From an uncultured Chloroflexota bacterium (GTDB taxonomy: Bacteria > Chloroflexota > Anaerolineae > Promineifilales > Promineifilaceae), in assembly GCA_937958365.1 (NCBI GenBank), contig CALFEW010001038.1, positions 1 through 13,110 of the forward strand: a stretch of 13,110 nt of DNA, written 5' to 3'. Positions 1 to 7,492 of the stretch are shown piece after piece; the first letter of the stretch is position 1, and every line of letters begins with the position of its first letter. The position numbers and the translations under genes were made by a program. Below the pieces are notes generated by a model. That model did not search any database, was not told the origin of the DNA, and worked only from the letters and a program-made list of their open reading frames with translations.

Positions 1-2359
1 AGCTTACTTCCCACTCGTGGCCTCCGACGATACTGGAGGTCTCATCCAGGTCATTCGCCAGGGAGCGTCAGCTCGCCTGAGCGACCCAGAAGTTCGGCTG
101 CTGGAAGCGCTGGCAAACCGGGCCAGTACAGCCCTGGAAACCGCTTACATCTTCCAGGACACCTACGAGCGCGAACAATTCTACAACGCCCTCGGCAACG
201 TCAGCATGGCCATCAATTTCACCCTGGAACAGGCCACCCTGCTCAACCTCATCTGCGAAGAAAGCCTGCGCATTTTTGCAGTTGACGGCGCTTACATCTG
301 GCAAGTGGTGGATGATCAATTTGTCGGCAGCGCCGGAAGAGGCTTTGGCGAAGAAGACTTCGTGGGCATCACCGTACCGGCCTCAGACACCGACGCATTT
401 GTCACCACCGTCGCCCGTCATGGTCAGGCCACATTTATCAACAATTTGGTCGAAAACCGCTCAGCTTCCCTTCGCCTGCCACAAAACGAAGCCGTTCAGG
501 CGGTGCTGGGAGTTCCCCTGGAAAAAGAAGGCAGCATCATTGGCGTTTTGGTCCTGATTGACACCCAAAACCCCACCCGGTTCAACCACAAACACATAAC
601 CCGCGCCTCTACCTTCAGCATCCAGGTAGCCATCGCGCTGCAAAATGCCAAACTATTTGAAGAACTGCGCCGCTTCAACGAAGAATTGGATCTGCGCGTC
701 GCCGAACGAACACGCGCCCTGAACGAAGAAAGCAACCGCGTCAAAATTTTGCTGCGCATCACCTCTGAACTTTCGGCCAGTCTCGATCAAGACCACGTCC
801 TGAATCAAGCCCTTTATCTGGTGAACGAAGTCGTCAATGCCACCCAGGGCGTCATTTTGCTGGTTGATCCAGAAAGTAATCAGTTTGTCTTTCGCGCTGC
901 CCTGGGGCTGGAACGGCCGATTCCGCCACGCGGCGTTACCACCGGCATGATGCAGCACGAAGGTCTGGCCGGTTGGATGATCGAGAACCGCTCGGCCGTC
1001 ATCGTGGACGATACCAGCACCGACCCACGTTGGGTCAGCCGACCGGAAAGCAGCGACCATCGCGCCGTTTTGGGCGTGCCTCTGATTTCTAACGACGAAG
1101 TCATTGGGGTCATGATGCTGTTCCATTCCGAAACGGGCGCCTTCACGATGCAGCAGTTAGACCTGGTAGAAGTTGCCGCCATTCAGGTCGCCAACGCCAT
1201 CAACAACGCCAACCTGTATCTGCTCATTCGGGACCAGGCAGAACGGCTCGGCCGTTTGCTGCACGCCGAACAGATCGAAACCGCCAAGAGCCAGGCCATC
1301 CTGGAAAGCATCGCCGATGGCGTGTTGGTCGCCGACAGCTACAGCCGCATTATTTTGGGTAATCGGCCGGCCAGCGTCATCCTGGATATTCCCCGCCAAC
1401 GGCTGATTGGCAAATCGGTCAATGAACTGCTGGGGCTTTACGGCCATTCGGGCGATTCCTGGATTCATACCATTGAAAAATGGGCGCAAAATTCGGAGGC
1501 GGTGGAAGACCTGACCTTTTTGGCGGATGAATTGACCATCGAAGACAAGGTGGTCAGCGTGCATCTTTCGCCGGTGATGGCCGGCAAGCAGTTTTTTGGC
1601 ACGGTTTCGATTTTCCGCGACATTACGAAGGAAGTGGAAGTAGACAAGCTAAAAAGCGAGTTTGTCTCGACCGTTTCGCATGAGTTGCGCACGCCCATGA
1701 CTTCGATTAAAGGTTATGCGGACTTGATGCTGATGGGCGCGGCCGGTTCGATGACGCCGCCGCAGCAGCGGTATTTGAAGGTGATTAAAAACAATGCGGA
1801 CCGTCTGCACATGTTGGTGAATGACCTGCTGAATATTTCGCGCATTGAAACGGGCAAGACGACGCTGGATTTACGGCCGTTAGACATCCCGCAAGTCATG
1901 GAACAGGTTGTCGAAGGTCATTTGCGCGGCCGAATCCAACATGAACAAAAAAATCTGGAGGTTTCCATCCAGATCGAACCATCGTTACCGCTCGTCAACG
2001 CCGATCATGCTAAAGTGACTCAAATCCTCACCAACCTGATTGACAATGCGTTCAACTACACACCCCAACACGGCAAAATCCATCTGAAAGTCACCAAAAA
2101 CGGTGATTATGTCTATGTAAGCGTTCAAGATAGCGGCATCGGCATTTCCCGAGACAACCAGCTAAAAATCTTCGACCGCTTCTTCCGCGCCGAAGACGAA
2201 CACGTCCAGGCCATACCCGGGACTGGCCTCGGCCTGGCGATTGTCCGCAGCCTGATCGAAATGCACGGTGGGGAGTTAACCGTAGAAAGCCGCTTAGGCG
2301 AAGGCAGCACCTTCACCTTTAACTTGCCTGTCGTGGTAGAAGACAGCGATCCGACTTAA
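1..2359 (+). CDS. Hybrid GAF/PAS sensor histidine kinase (5' end outside window)
   Basis: Membrane-free sensor kinase that should autophosphorylate on His and pass the phosphate to a response regulator, probably the one encoded next. The reading frame is open from base 2. The GTG at 17 is an internal Val, because the residues before it (AYFPLVASDD) already belong to a GAF domain. Order seen: end of one GAF (to about nt 160), a second GAF (about 180-660), a short coiled coil (about 655-750), a third GAF (about 750-1235), a PAS domain (about 1280-1640), a HisKA dimerisation helix with the H-box SHELRTP (His codon 1679-1681), and a HATPase_c domain with N-box NLIDNAFNYTP, G1 DSGIGIS, F-box IFDRFFRAED and G2 GTGLGLAIVRSL. 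No transmembrane segment is visible in this part. What the GAF and PAS domains bind cannot be read from the sequence. The stop lies 13 bases before the regulator gene, so co-transcription is likely. Confidence 0.93.
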   Translation, partial: AYFPLVASDDTGGLIQVIRQGASARLSDPEVRLLEALANRASTALETAYIFQDTYEREQFYNALGNVSMAINFTLEQATLLNLICEESLRIFAVDGAYIWQVVDDQFVGSAGRGFGEEDFVGITVPASDTDAFVTTVARHGQATFINNLVENRSASLRLPQNEAVQAVLGVPLEKEGSIIGVLVLIDTQNPTRFNHKHITRASTFSIQVAIALQNAKLFEELRRFNEELDLRVAERTRALNEESNRVKILLRITSELSASLDQDHVLNQALYLVNEVVNATQGVILLVDPESNQFVFRAALGLERPIPPRGVTTGMMQHEGLAGWMIENRSAVIVDDTSTDPRWVSRPESSDHRAVLGVPLISNDEVIGVMMLFHSETGAFTMQQLDLVEVAAIQVANAINNANLYLLIRDQAERLGRLLHAEQIETAKSQAILESIADGVLVADSYSRIILGNRPASVILDIPRQRLIGKSVNELLGLYGHSGDSWIHTIEKWAQNSEAVEDLTFLADELTIEDKVVSVHLSPVMAGKQFFGTVSIFRDITKEVEVDKLKSEFVSTVSHELRTPMTSIKGYADLMLMGAAGSMTPPQQRYLKVIKNNADRLHMLVNDLLNISRIETGKTTLDLRPLDIPQVMEQVVEGHLRGRIQHEQKNLEVSIQIEPSLPLVNADHAKVTQILTNLIDNAFNYTPQHGKIHLKVTKNGDYVYVSVQDSGIGISRDNQLKIFDRFFRAEDEHVQAIPGTGLGLAIVRSLIEMHGGELTVESRLGEGSTFTFNLPVVVEDSDPT

Positions 2360-2372
2360 AGAGAGATAACCT

Positions 2373-2738
2373 ATGGCTAAAATACTGATTGCCGAAGACG
2401 ATCAAGACATCCGAGAACTCGTGGTTCTAACATTGCAGTTCAATGGCTTCGACGTCAAAAGCGTTGAAAATGGCGCATTAGCCGTCGAAGCAGCCCAAAA
2501 TGATGCGTTCGATCTCATTTTAATGGACGTTCGGATGCCGCGCATGACGGGCTACGAAGCCTGCCGTCGTCTAAAGGAAATTGAGTCCACCCGTGACATA
2601 CCGGTTATCTTCCTGTCGGCCAAAGGACAAGAAACCGAAATTCAGACTGGCCTGAGTGTGGGCGCACAGCAATATATCTTGAAACCTTTTGCGCCTGACG
2701 AACTGATTGGCACGATTAAACAGGTTTTAAAGCACTGA
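2373..2738 (+). CDS. Single-domain response regulator (CheY-like receiver)
   Basis: Stand-alone receiver domain of 121 residues with no output domain. It has the full phosphorylation site: acidic pair D9/D10, phospho-acceptor D52 (in LILMDVRMP), switch residue S82 (FLSAKG) and invariant K104 (YILKPF). It lies 13 bases after the histidine kinase and is its likely phosphate acceptor. Lacking a DNA-binding or enzymatic domain, it must act by protein-protein contact or as a phosphorelay intermediate. The ribosome binding site is modest (AGAGAG, about 9 bases before the ATG). The family call is certain; the partner and target are inferred from position only. Confidence 0.95.
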   Translation: MAKILIAEDDQDIRELVVLTLQFNGFDVKSVENGALAVEAAQNDAFDLILMDVRMPRMTGYEACRRLKEIESTRDIPVIFLSAKGQETEIQTGLSVGAQQYILKPFAPDELIGTIKQVLKH

Positions 2739-2751
2739 TTGTAGTTGGCGC

Positions 2752-3537
2752 ATGAGCATTACGACTGTAGGGAACCACCTGATTCATTACGAAGTGCTGG
2801 GCCGCGGCGAGCCGGTTGTCTTTATACACGGCTGGCTCGGTTCATGGCGCTATTGGTGGCCTTCCATGCAGGCGCTTTCCTCACGCCATCGCTCCTTTGC
2901 GTTCGATTTGTGGGGGTATGGCGATTCCAGCAAAGACCAGACCAGTTATACGCTGCCTTCTTACGTCGAGATGATTGACCAGTTTATCAACCAGCTTGGC
3001 ATCATGAAGCCGGTTACGTTGATTGGTCATTCGCTGGGGGCAGTCGCCGCTCTGTTGTATACCAACAAATACCCGGAGAACATTGAAAAATTGGTGACGG
3101 TTGCCTTGCCCATAGAAGGCTCTTACCTGGAACCCCGGCTCCACGACTCTGATCCTGGCCTCATCTTGAAGAACCTGGGCAAAGCGAACAGCTTCCAGGA
3201 AGTGGACGCGGAAATTCGCAAAGTGGATCAAACGGCCGTAAATAATCTGGCCGTAGAAATAGCCGCCATGAATCTGGCTGCCGACCTGGTAAGCTGTCCA
3301 CGGCCATTACTGATGGTGTTTGGCGATCAAGACACGATTGTTAAACCACCCACCGGCGATCTCAACCACCTGCGCCGTTCCATCAACAATCGTTATTACA
3401 TTGGCCTGGATACCTGCCACCACTTCCCCATGCTGCAAGAAAAAGCTATTTTTAACCGCTTGCTGATGGATTTTCTGCACAGCGAGAATTTAGACGAGCT
3501 TGTCCCCAAAGAATACTGGCAGCGCCGCGTGCGCTAA
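2752..3537 (+). CDS. Alpha/beta-fold hydrolase
   Basis: Protein of 261 residues with the complete alpha/beta hydrolase signature: oxyanion-hole loop HGWLGS (26-31), nucleophile elbow GHSLG with Ser94, acid in GDQD (Asp194 most likely, Asp192 adjacent) and catalytic His224 in the CHHFP motif near the C-terminus. There is no signal peptide, so it should be cytoplasmic. The substrate cannot be named: esterase, lactonase, epoxide hydrolase and C-C bond hydrolase members share these motifs. It starts 13 bases after the response regulator without a good Shine-Dalgarno, suggesting translation coupled to the signalling genes. By analogy with RsbQ, an alpha/beta hydrolase that works with the PAS phosphatase RsbP in Bacillus, it might make or clear a ligand for the neighbouring sensor. 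That is inference. Confidence 0.9.
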   Translation: MSITTVGNHLIHYEVLGRGEPVVFIHGWLGSWRYWWPSMQALSSRHRSFAFDLWGYGDSSKDQTSYTLPSYVEMIDQFINQLGIMKPVTLIGHSLGAVAALLYTNKYPENIEKLVTVALPIEGSYLEPRLHDSDPGLILKNLGKANSFQEVDAEIRKVDQTAVNNLAVEIAAMNLAADLVSCPRPLLMVFGDQDTIVKPPTGDLNHLRRSINNRYYIGLDTCHHFPMLQEKAIFNRLLMDFLHSENLDELVPKEYWQRRVR

Positions 3538-3572
3538 CCCCCATCTTCTAAACGATCCCTTTACGAAAGATC

Positions 3573-4799
3573 ATGATACCTCATACCTTTTTTAAGCTGC
3601 GTTGGCTGCTGTTTTTAGTCTTGGTCTGGTTGGCGGTGGGCTGCGGCAGCGCGGCCACGGCCGTTCCGCCCACCCCCACCGCGCTCCCACCTACGCCCAC
3701 AGCCACAACCACACCAACGCTCGCGCCAACGCTCGCGCCAACCGCTACGCCCACCAGCCAACCCACCCACCCACTAACCGACAAACCCACGCCCCAACCC
3801 ACCGTCTCGCCAACACCCCAACCCACCGCTACCCCTACCATTGAGGGACTCATCGGTCCAGCCAACTTCCCGGCCAACGTCAACCCGCTCACCGGCGAAG
3901 TGGTGCGCGATCCGGCGGTGCTGGCGCGACGGCCGTTAGCCATCAAAATCTCCAACCACCCCATCCTCGTCCGCCCCCAGGCCGGCCTGAACAGCGCCGA
4001 CCTGGTCTTTGAGCATTACGTGGAGGCGGGATTTACGCGGTTTACGGCCGTTTTCTACAGCCACGACGCCGACCCAGTCGGCTCCGTGCGCAGCGGGCGG
4101 CTCATAGACCTGGAAATCCCCAACATGTACGACGCCGCCTTCGCCTACTCCGGTTCCGCCGGCCGGATACGCCTGATGTTCAAAGAAAGCGAATTTTTCA
4201 ACCGGCTCATCTCCATTGATTTCGGCCACGGTGGTTTCTACCGCGTCGAAGAACCCGGTCGCCCCGTCGTCCACTCCCTCTTCACCGACACGCCCACCTT
4301 GCGCTACCTGCTGGACGAACGCGGCGAAAACACGCCGCCCCACTTCCAAAACGGCATGACTTTCCGCGAAGACCCTATCATCCCCGGCCAACCGGCCAGC
4401 AGCCTGGAGATTCAGTACCAGGGCACCAATGTCTTTTGGGGCTATGATGCGGGCAACGGCCGTTACCTGCGCTGGACCGACGGCGAACCCCACCTGGACG
4501 CCAACACCGCAGAGCAGATCAGCTTCAAAAACATCATCGTCGTCAGCGCCCAACACGTCGAAACCGACATCGTTGAAGAAACCGGCGGCAGCCACTCCAT
4601 CCAGATTCAAATCTGGGGTGAAGGTCCCGTCTCCATCTTCCGCGATGGGCAGCGCTTCGACGGCCGTTGGCATCGCCAGGACCCCCACGACATGCTCACC
4701 TTCACCGACCTTGAAGACGGGCCGCTGCCCCTAGCTCCCGGCAACAGCTTTTTCCAGATCGTGCCCTTGGGCTTTAACGGCTTGTCCGTTGAGCCGTAA
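3573..4799 (+). CDS. YerB-like lipoprotein with DUF3048 domain
   Basis: Predicted membrane-anchored lipoprotein of 408 residues. The N-terminus has a basic stretch, a hydrophobic core and a lipobox-like AVGC with Cys24 as the likely lipidated residue (the -3 position is Ala rather than the usual Leu). Residues about 28-90 are a Pro/Thr-rich low-complexity linker that would hold the globular part away from the membrane. From residue 104 (NPLTG) the protein matches DUF3048, the family of B. subtilis YerB: NPLTGE, RPLAIKISN, RPQAGL (from 134), ADLVFEHYVEAGFTRF and the GSVRSGR motif (170-176). The biochemical role of the family is not established as far as I know; some members are annotated as envelope or copper-related lipoproteins. 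The gene starts 35 bases after the hydrolase stop with a weak RBS. Base composition of the linker is skewed to C on the coding strand. Confidence 0.88.
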   Translation: MIPHTFFKLRWLLFLVLVWLAVGCGSAATAVPPTPTALPPTPTATTTPTLAPTLAPTATPTSQPTHPLTDKPTPQPTVSPTPQPTATPTIEGLIGPANFPANVNPLTGEVVRDPAVLARRPLAIKISNHPILVRPQAGLNSADLVFEHYVEAGFTRFTAVFYSHDADPVGSVRSGRLIDLEIPNMYDAAFAYSGSAGRIRLMFKESEFFNRLISIDFGHGGFYRVEEPGRPVVHSLFTDTPTLRYLLDERGENTPPHFQNGMTFREDPIIPGQPASSLEIQYQGTNVFWGYDAGNGRYLRWTDGEPHLDANTAEQISFKNIIVVSAQHVETDIVEETGGSHSIQIQIWGEGPVSIFRDGQRFDGRWHRQDPHDMLTFTDLEDGPLPLAPGNSFFQIVPLGFNGLSVEP

Positions 4800-4863
4800 C
4801 ATAGTTCTGTAGTCCTATGGTCTTGTAGTCCAGTAGTCTTGTAGTCTTGTAGCCGTTAGTCAT
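4800..4863. repeat. Imperfect tandem octamer repeat (8 x 8 bp)
   Basis: The spacer begins, directly after the lipoprotein stop codon, with eight consecutive 8-base units of consensus TGTAGTCT. The units in order are CATAGTTC, TGTAGTCC, TATGGTCT, TGTAGTCC, AGTAGTCT, TGTAGTCT, TGTAGCCG and TTAGTCAT. The rest of the spacer (to 4945) has a weaker 7-base echo (GCAACCC at 4886, GCAACTG at 4900 and 4907) and then the RBS of the next gene. The unit is not a multiple of three and sits outside genes. Function unknown. Confidence 0.85.
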
Positions 4864-4875
4864 ATCGTCTATAGT
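4847..4875 (+). promoter_or_regulatory. Weak candidate sigma-70-type promoter
   Basis: TTGTAG (4847-4852), a 17-base gap and TATAGT (4870-4875) lie 70 bases upstream of the next start codon. The -10 matches five of six consensus bases but the -35 only three. The -35 falls inside the octamer repeat array, so the repeat may supply it by chance. Confidence 0.3.
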
Positions 4876-4945
4876 TTGTAAATGTGCAACCCACGACATG
4901 CAACTGGCAACTGACGCTCGTCCTCATCAAACAAAGGAGTAGGCA

Positions 4946-7315
4946 ATGAGTGACTTTCGATTTGAAGCCTGGCCCACTGAATTTCGTACCATCAACCAAT
5001 ATTTCGCCGCCAATCCGCAAAACTATGCCCAATTTGGCCTGCCCGGCCACGAAGGTATAGACATCATGGCCCCTACCGGCAGCAAAGTGTTTGCCGTCGC
5101 GCCGGGAACCGTCAAGATGGTCCGCACCGACCCAAATGGGCACAATTACGGCCGTCACATCCGCATCGAACACCGCGACGGCTACGAGACCATCTACGCC
5201 CACCTGGAATCGGTCAACGTCAACGTCGGGCAGGTCGTCGAAGCCGGCAGCCTGATCGGCCGCGCCGACAACACCGGCAACAGCTTTGGCTCGCACCTGC
5301 ACCTCACCCTGAAACACACCGGGGAAACCCAGGGCAACTGGCCCGGCAATATCATTGATCCCACGCCCTTCCTGCTGCCCCTGATTGGCTTTGTGCGCCC
5401 CGCCGGACCCTACACCAGCGGCTGGGCCTATGCCGATGGCCTCACGCTGGTGGGCGAACTGGCGCAGGCCAACTATGGCGGCATCAACCTGCGCCGCACC
5501 CCCAGCGTCAACGGCGAAAGCATTGACCTGGTTCCCGGCGGCACCATCATGATTGTTACCGGCGGCAAACAGGGCAGTTATCTGCCGGTGCAAGTGCCCA
5601 CGGCCGCTCTCAGCAACGCCACACCTACGCCCACGCCCACACCCACGCCGCCACCGCCCGGCAGCACGCCGCAGGTGGATGGCTGGGCCTTCGCGCCTTA
5701 TATCACCGTCAGTGGCAATCAGGCGGTGGTGGGGCAATATGGCATCAATTTACGCGCCGCTCCTTCCCGTACGGGCGCCAACATTGGTCTGGTCAAAGGC
5801 GGCAGCACCGTCGCCATTTTGGGCGGACAGCAAGGTGAATATTTCCCCGTGCGGGCGCGCCTCAGCGATTTCTCCGGACCGGTGAACGTCCCCGGCGCGC
5901 CGCCCATCACGCCGTCCCCCACCCCCACGCCCGCGCCCGGCGCTTTGATCATGGGCTGGGCCTGGACGCAAAACCTGATGATTGATGGGCAAACGGCCGT
6001 TTCCGGTCGTTTTGGTGTGAATTTGCGCGCTAAACCATTAGCGACCGGGGCGCGTTTGGGCACGCTGCGCGAAGGGGCGCGCGCCACCATCGTCGGCAAA
6101 GCCCGCGGCGAATATACGCCGGTGCAGGCCAACCGAACCGACGTCAGCAATATTCCGGCCACCCTGCCGCCCATCGAACAACCGGAACCGCTGCCTGCCC
6201 CACCCGTCACGCCGCCACCCACACCGCCACAAGATACCACGCCCGGTTGGGCGTTTACGTCGCAGTTGGTGGTGTCGGGAAATACGGCCGTTGCCGGCCC
6301 CTACGGCCTCAATCTCCGCGCCGAACCGCGCCGCAACGCCGAAAACAAAGGCTTCATCCCCGCCAATGCCCGCATGGTTGTCACCGGCGCGCCCCAGGGC
6401 GAATACACGCCCGTCCGCGTAGACGACGCCATTTTGCAGCCACCATTTGGCACAGTGACGCCCGGCCCCGGCGCTCCCCCCATCAACCCGGACCCGGAAC
6501 CGCTGGGCCACGCCCGCCTCGGCCTACACGCCGCCGCCGACCCGGACATCAGCGATGCGGAAGTGCAAGAATTTGCCGACACACGCCCCGGCATGATCAA
6601 GCTGCTCTCCTTCCACAATCCGGTCGGCATTCGCAAACTGGTGGCGGCCCATCCCGATGTGAAATGGATCGTGCGCGCTTTCCTCGATTTTGGCGGCCGC
6701 AACATCAGCCCACGCCAATTCCTCAACGACACCCTCAGCGACGTGCAGCGTACGCTGAATTTGCTGGCCGGGAAAGATGTGGTGGTGGAACTGCACAACG
6801 AACCAAATTTGATTATGGAGGGCCTCTTCCACACCTGGGCCGATGGCGCGGCGTTTAACCGCTGGTTCCTGGAACTGCTCCAGTTGTATCGCCAGGCATT
6901 GCCCGGCGTGCGCTTCATTTATCCCGGTTTATCGCCGGGCAGCGCCGTCAGCGGCATCAAACACGACCACATTCAGTTTATCGAAGCCAGCCGCGAAGCC
7001 GTAGAAGCGGCCGACGGCCTGGGCGTGCATCTGTATTGGTCCAACGTCTACCCCATGGCCTGGAGCCTGAACGTACTGGACGATTACATCTCTCGCTTCC
7101 GCTACAAACCTATTTGGGTGACGGAAGCCAGCAACAACAAAGATGGCACACCCTTTCACATGAAAGGGCGGCAGTACATCGAGTTTTGGCAGGCGTTACA
7201 ATCGCGCCCGACTGTTCAGGGCGTCACATACTTTGTGGCTTCCGCCAGCAACCCGGCTTTTCGCTATGAAGTGTGGGTGGGCAATGGCATCGGCCTGATT
7301 GTCGGCCGTCGCTAA
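4946..7315 (+). CDS. M23 peptidase / four SH3-like repeats / glycosidase-like fusion
   Basis: Multi-domain cell-wall-type protein of 789 residues. The start is well supported: AAAGGAG at 4933-4939, six bases before ATG. Residues about 20-140 form an M23 (LytM-type) metallopeptidase with zinc ligands H35 and D39 (HEGID) and the HxH pair H117/H119 (SHLHL), so it should be an active peptidoglycan endopeptidase. Four repeats of about 62 residues, each opening with GWA and containing an SH3b-like [Y/F]G[I/V/L]NLR core, start near residues 159, 246, 337 and 434 and are joined by Pro/Thr-rich linkers; these probably bind wall polymer. Residues about 522-789 resemble a clan GH-A TIM barrel: N-E at 618-619 (VELHNEPN, candidate acid/base) and E727 (WVTEAS, candidate nucleophile). 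I cannot assign a GH family. There is no N-terminal signal peptide or membrane segment, so the export route is unclear. Confidence 0.87.
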   Translation: MSDFRFEAWPTEFRTINQYFAANPQNYAQFGLPGHEGIDIMAPTGSKVFAVAPGTVKMVRTDPNGHNYGRHIRIEHRDGYETIYAHLESVNVNVGQVVEAGSLIGRADNTGNSFGSHLHLTLKHTGETQGNWPGNIIDPTPFLLPLIGFVRPAGPYTSGWAYADGLTLVGELAQANYGGINLRRTPSVNGESIDLVPGGTIMIVTGGKQGSYLPVQVPTAALSNATPTPTPTPTPPPPGSTPQVDGWAFAPYITVSGNQAVVGQYGINLRAAPSRTGANIGLVKGGSTVAILGGQQGEYFPVRARLSDFSGPVNVPGAPPITPSPTPTPAPGALIMGWAWTQNLMIDGQTAVSGRFGVNLRAKPLATGARLGTLREGARATIVGKARGEYTPVQANRTDVSNIPATLPPIEQPEPLPAPPVTPPPTPPQDTTPGWAFTSQLVVSGNTAVAGPYGLNLRAEPRRNAENKGFIPANARMVVTGAPQGEYTPVRVDDAILQPPFGTVTPGPGAPPINPDPEPLGHARLGLHAAADPDISDAEVQEFADTRPGMIKLLSFHNPVGIRKLVAAHPDVKWIVRAFLDFGGRNISPRQFLNDTLSDVQRTLNLLAGKDVVVELHNEPNLIMEGLFHTWADGAAFNRWFLELLQLYRQALPGVRFIYPGLSPGSAVSGIKHDHIQFIEASREAVEAADGLGVHLYWSNVYPMAWSLNVLDDYISRFRYKPIWVTEASNNKDGTPFHMKGRQYIEFWQALQSRPTVQGVTYFVASASNPAFRYEVWVGNGIGLIVGRR

Positions 7316-7360
7316 CCGTTACGCTGCCGGAAGTTCAAAACTTCCGGCAGCGTCTGTAAC
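7316..7360 (+). terminator. Strong hairpin after the M23/SH3 gene
   Basis: Perfect 15-bp stem with arms 7321-7335 (ACGCTGCCGGAAGTT) and 7339-7353 and a CAA loop, extended by an outer CCGTT/AACGG pairing across a 4-base bulge. It starts right after the TAA stop. It lacks a U-tract, so it may be a factor-assisted terminator or an mRNA 3'-end stabiliser rather than a classical intrinsic terminator. Confidence 0.7.
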
Positions 7361-7369
7361 GGAGACTTT

Positions 7370-7492
7370 ATGTGTGTAAGGCGCACCACCACAAATAAAA
7401 ACCCACAGATGACACAACGTGCAACGCTGAACCGCATCAATCCGCAATCCGAAATCCGAAATCCGAAATTTTCACAGGAGACGACATCGTGA
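7370..7492 (+). CDS. Possible 40-residue leader ORF coupled to the FAH gene
   Basis: ATG at 7370 is preceded by GGAG (7361-7364) at good spacing and opens a 40-codon frame. Its TGA (7490-7492) overlaps the GTG start of the FAH-family gene (GTGA overlap), the arrangement used for translational coupling. The peptide has no recognisable domain, and its second half is the translation of a heptamer repeat array, so the frame may be accidental. I know of no family. Low confidence that it is made. Confidence 0.25.
   Translation: MCVRRTTTNKNPQMTQRATLNRINPQSEIRNPKFSQETTS
7438..7469. repeat. Imperfect tandem heptamer repeat
   Basis: Four 7-base units (CAATCCG, CAATCCG, AAATCCG, AAATCCG) plus a partial AAATT lie immediately upstream of the RBS of the FAH-family gene. 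It belongs to the same class of spacer repeat as the arrays near 4800, 11266 and 12472 but has an unrelated unit sequence. Confidence 0.8.

Noticed and set aside
17..19. GTG as the start of the histidine kinase
   Set aside because: The frame is open to base 2 and already encodes GAF residues, so the gene is cut by the window edge.
2745..2978. Alternative 77-codon plus-strand frame
   Set aside because: Overlaps the alpha/beta hydrolase in another frame and lacks family motifs.
3660..3840. C-rich repetitive DNA as a satellite or CRISPR-like array
   Set aside because: It encodes a Pro/Thr linker in frame and has no fixed repeat-spacer unit.
3936..4688. Minus-strand open frame of 250 codons
   Set aside because: Shadow of the DUF3048 gene, whose motifs and lipobox are clear on the plus strand.
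4800..4863. Octamer array as a CRISPR or iteron origin
   Set aside because: Units are contiguous with no spacers, are strongly degenerate, and no replication initiator or cas gene is near.
4856..5737. Minus-strand open frame of 293 codons
   Set aside because: It is antisense to the well-supported M23 domain and spacer; composition is Gly/Ala/Val-rich as expected for the complement of a GC-skewed gene, and no motif is visible.
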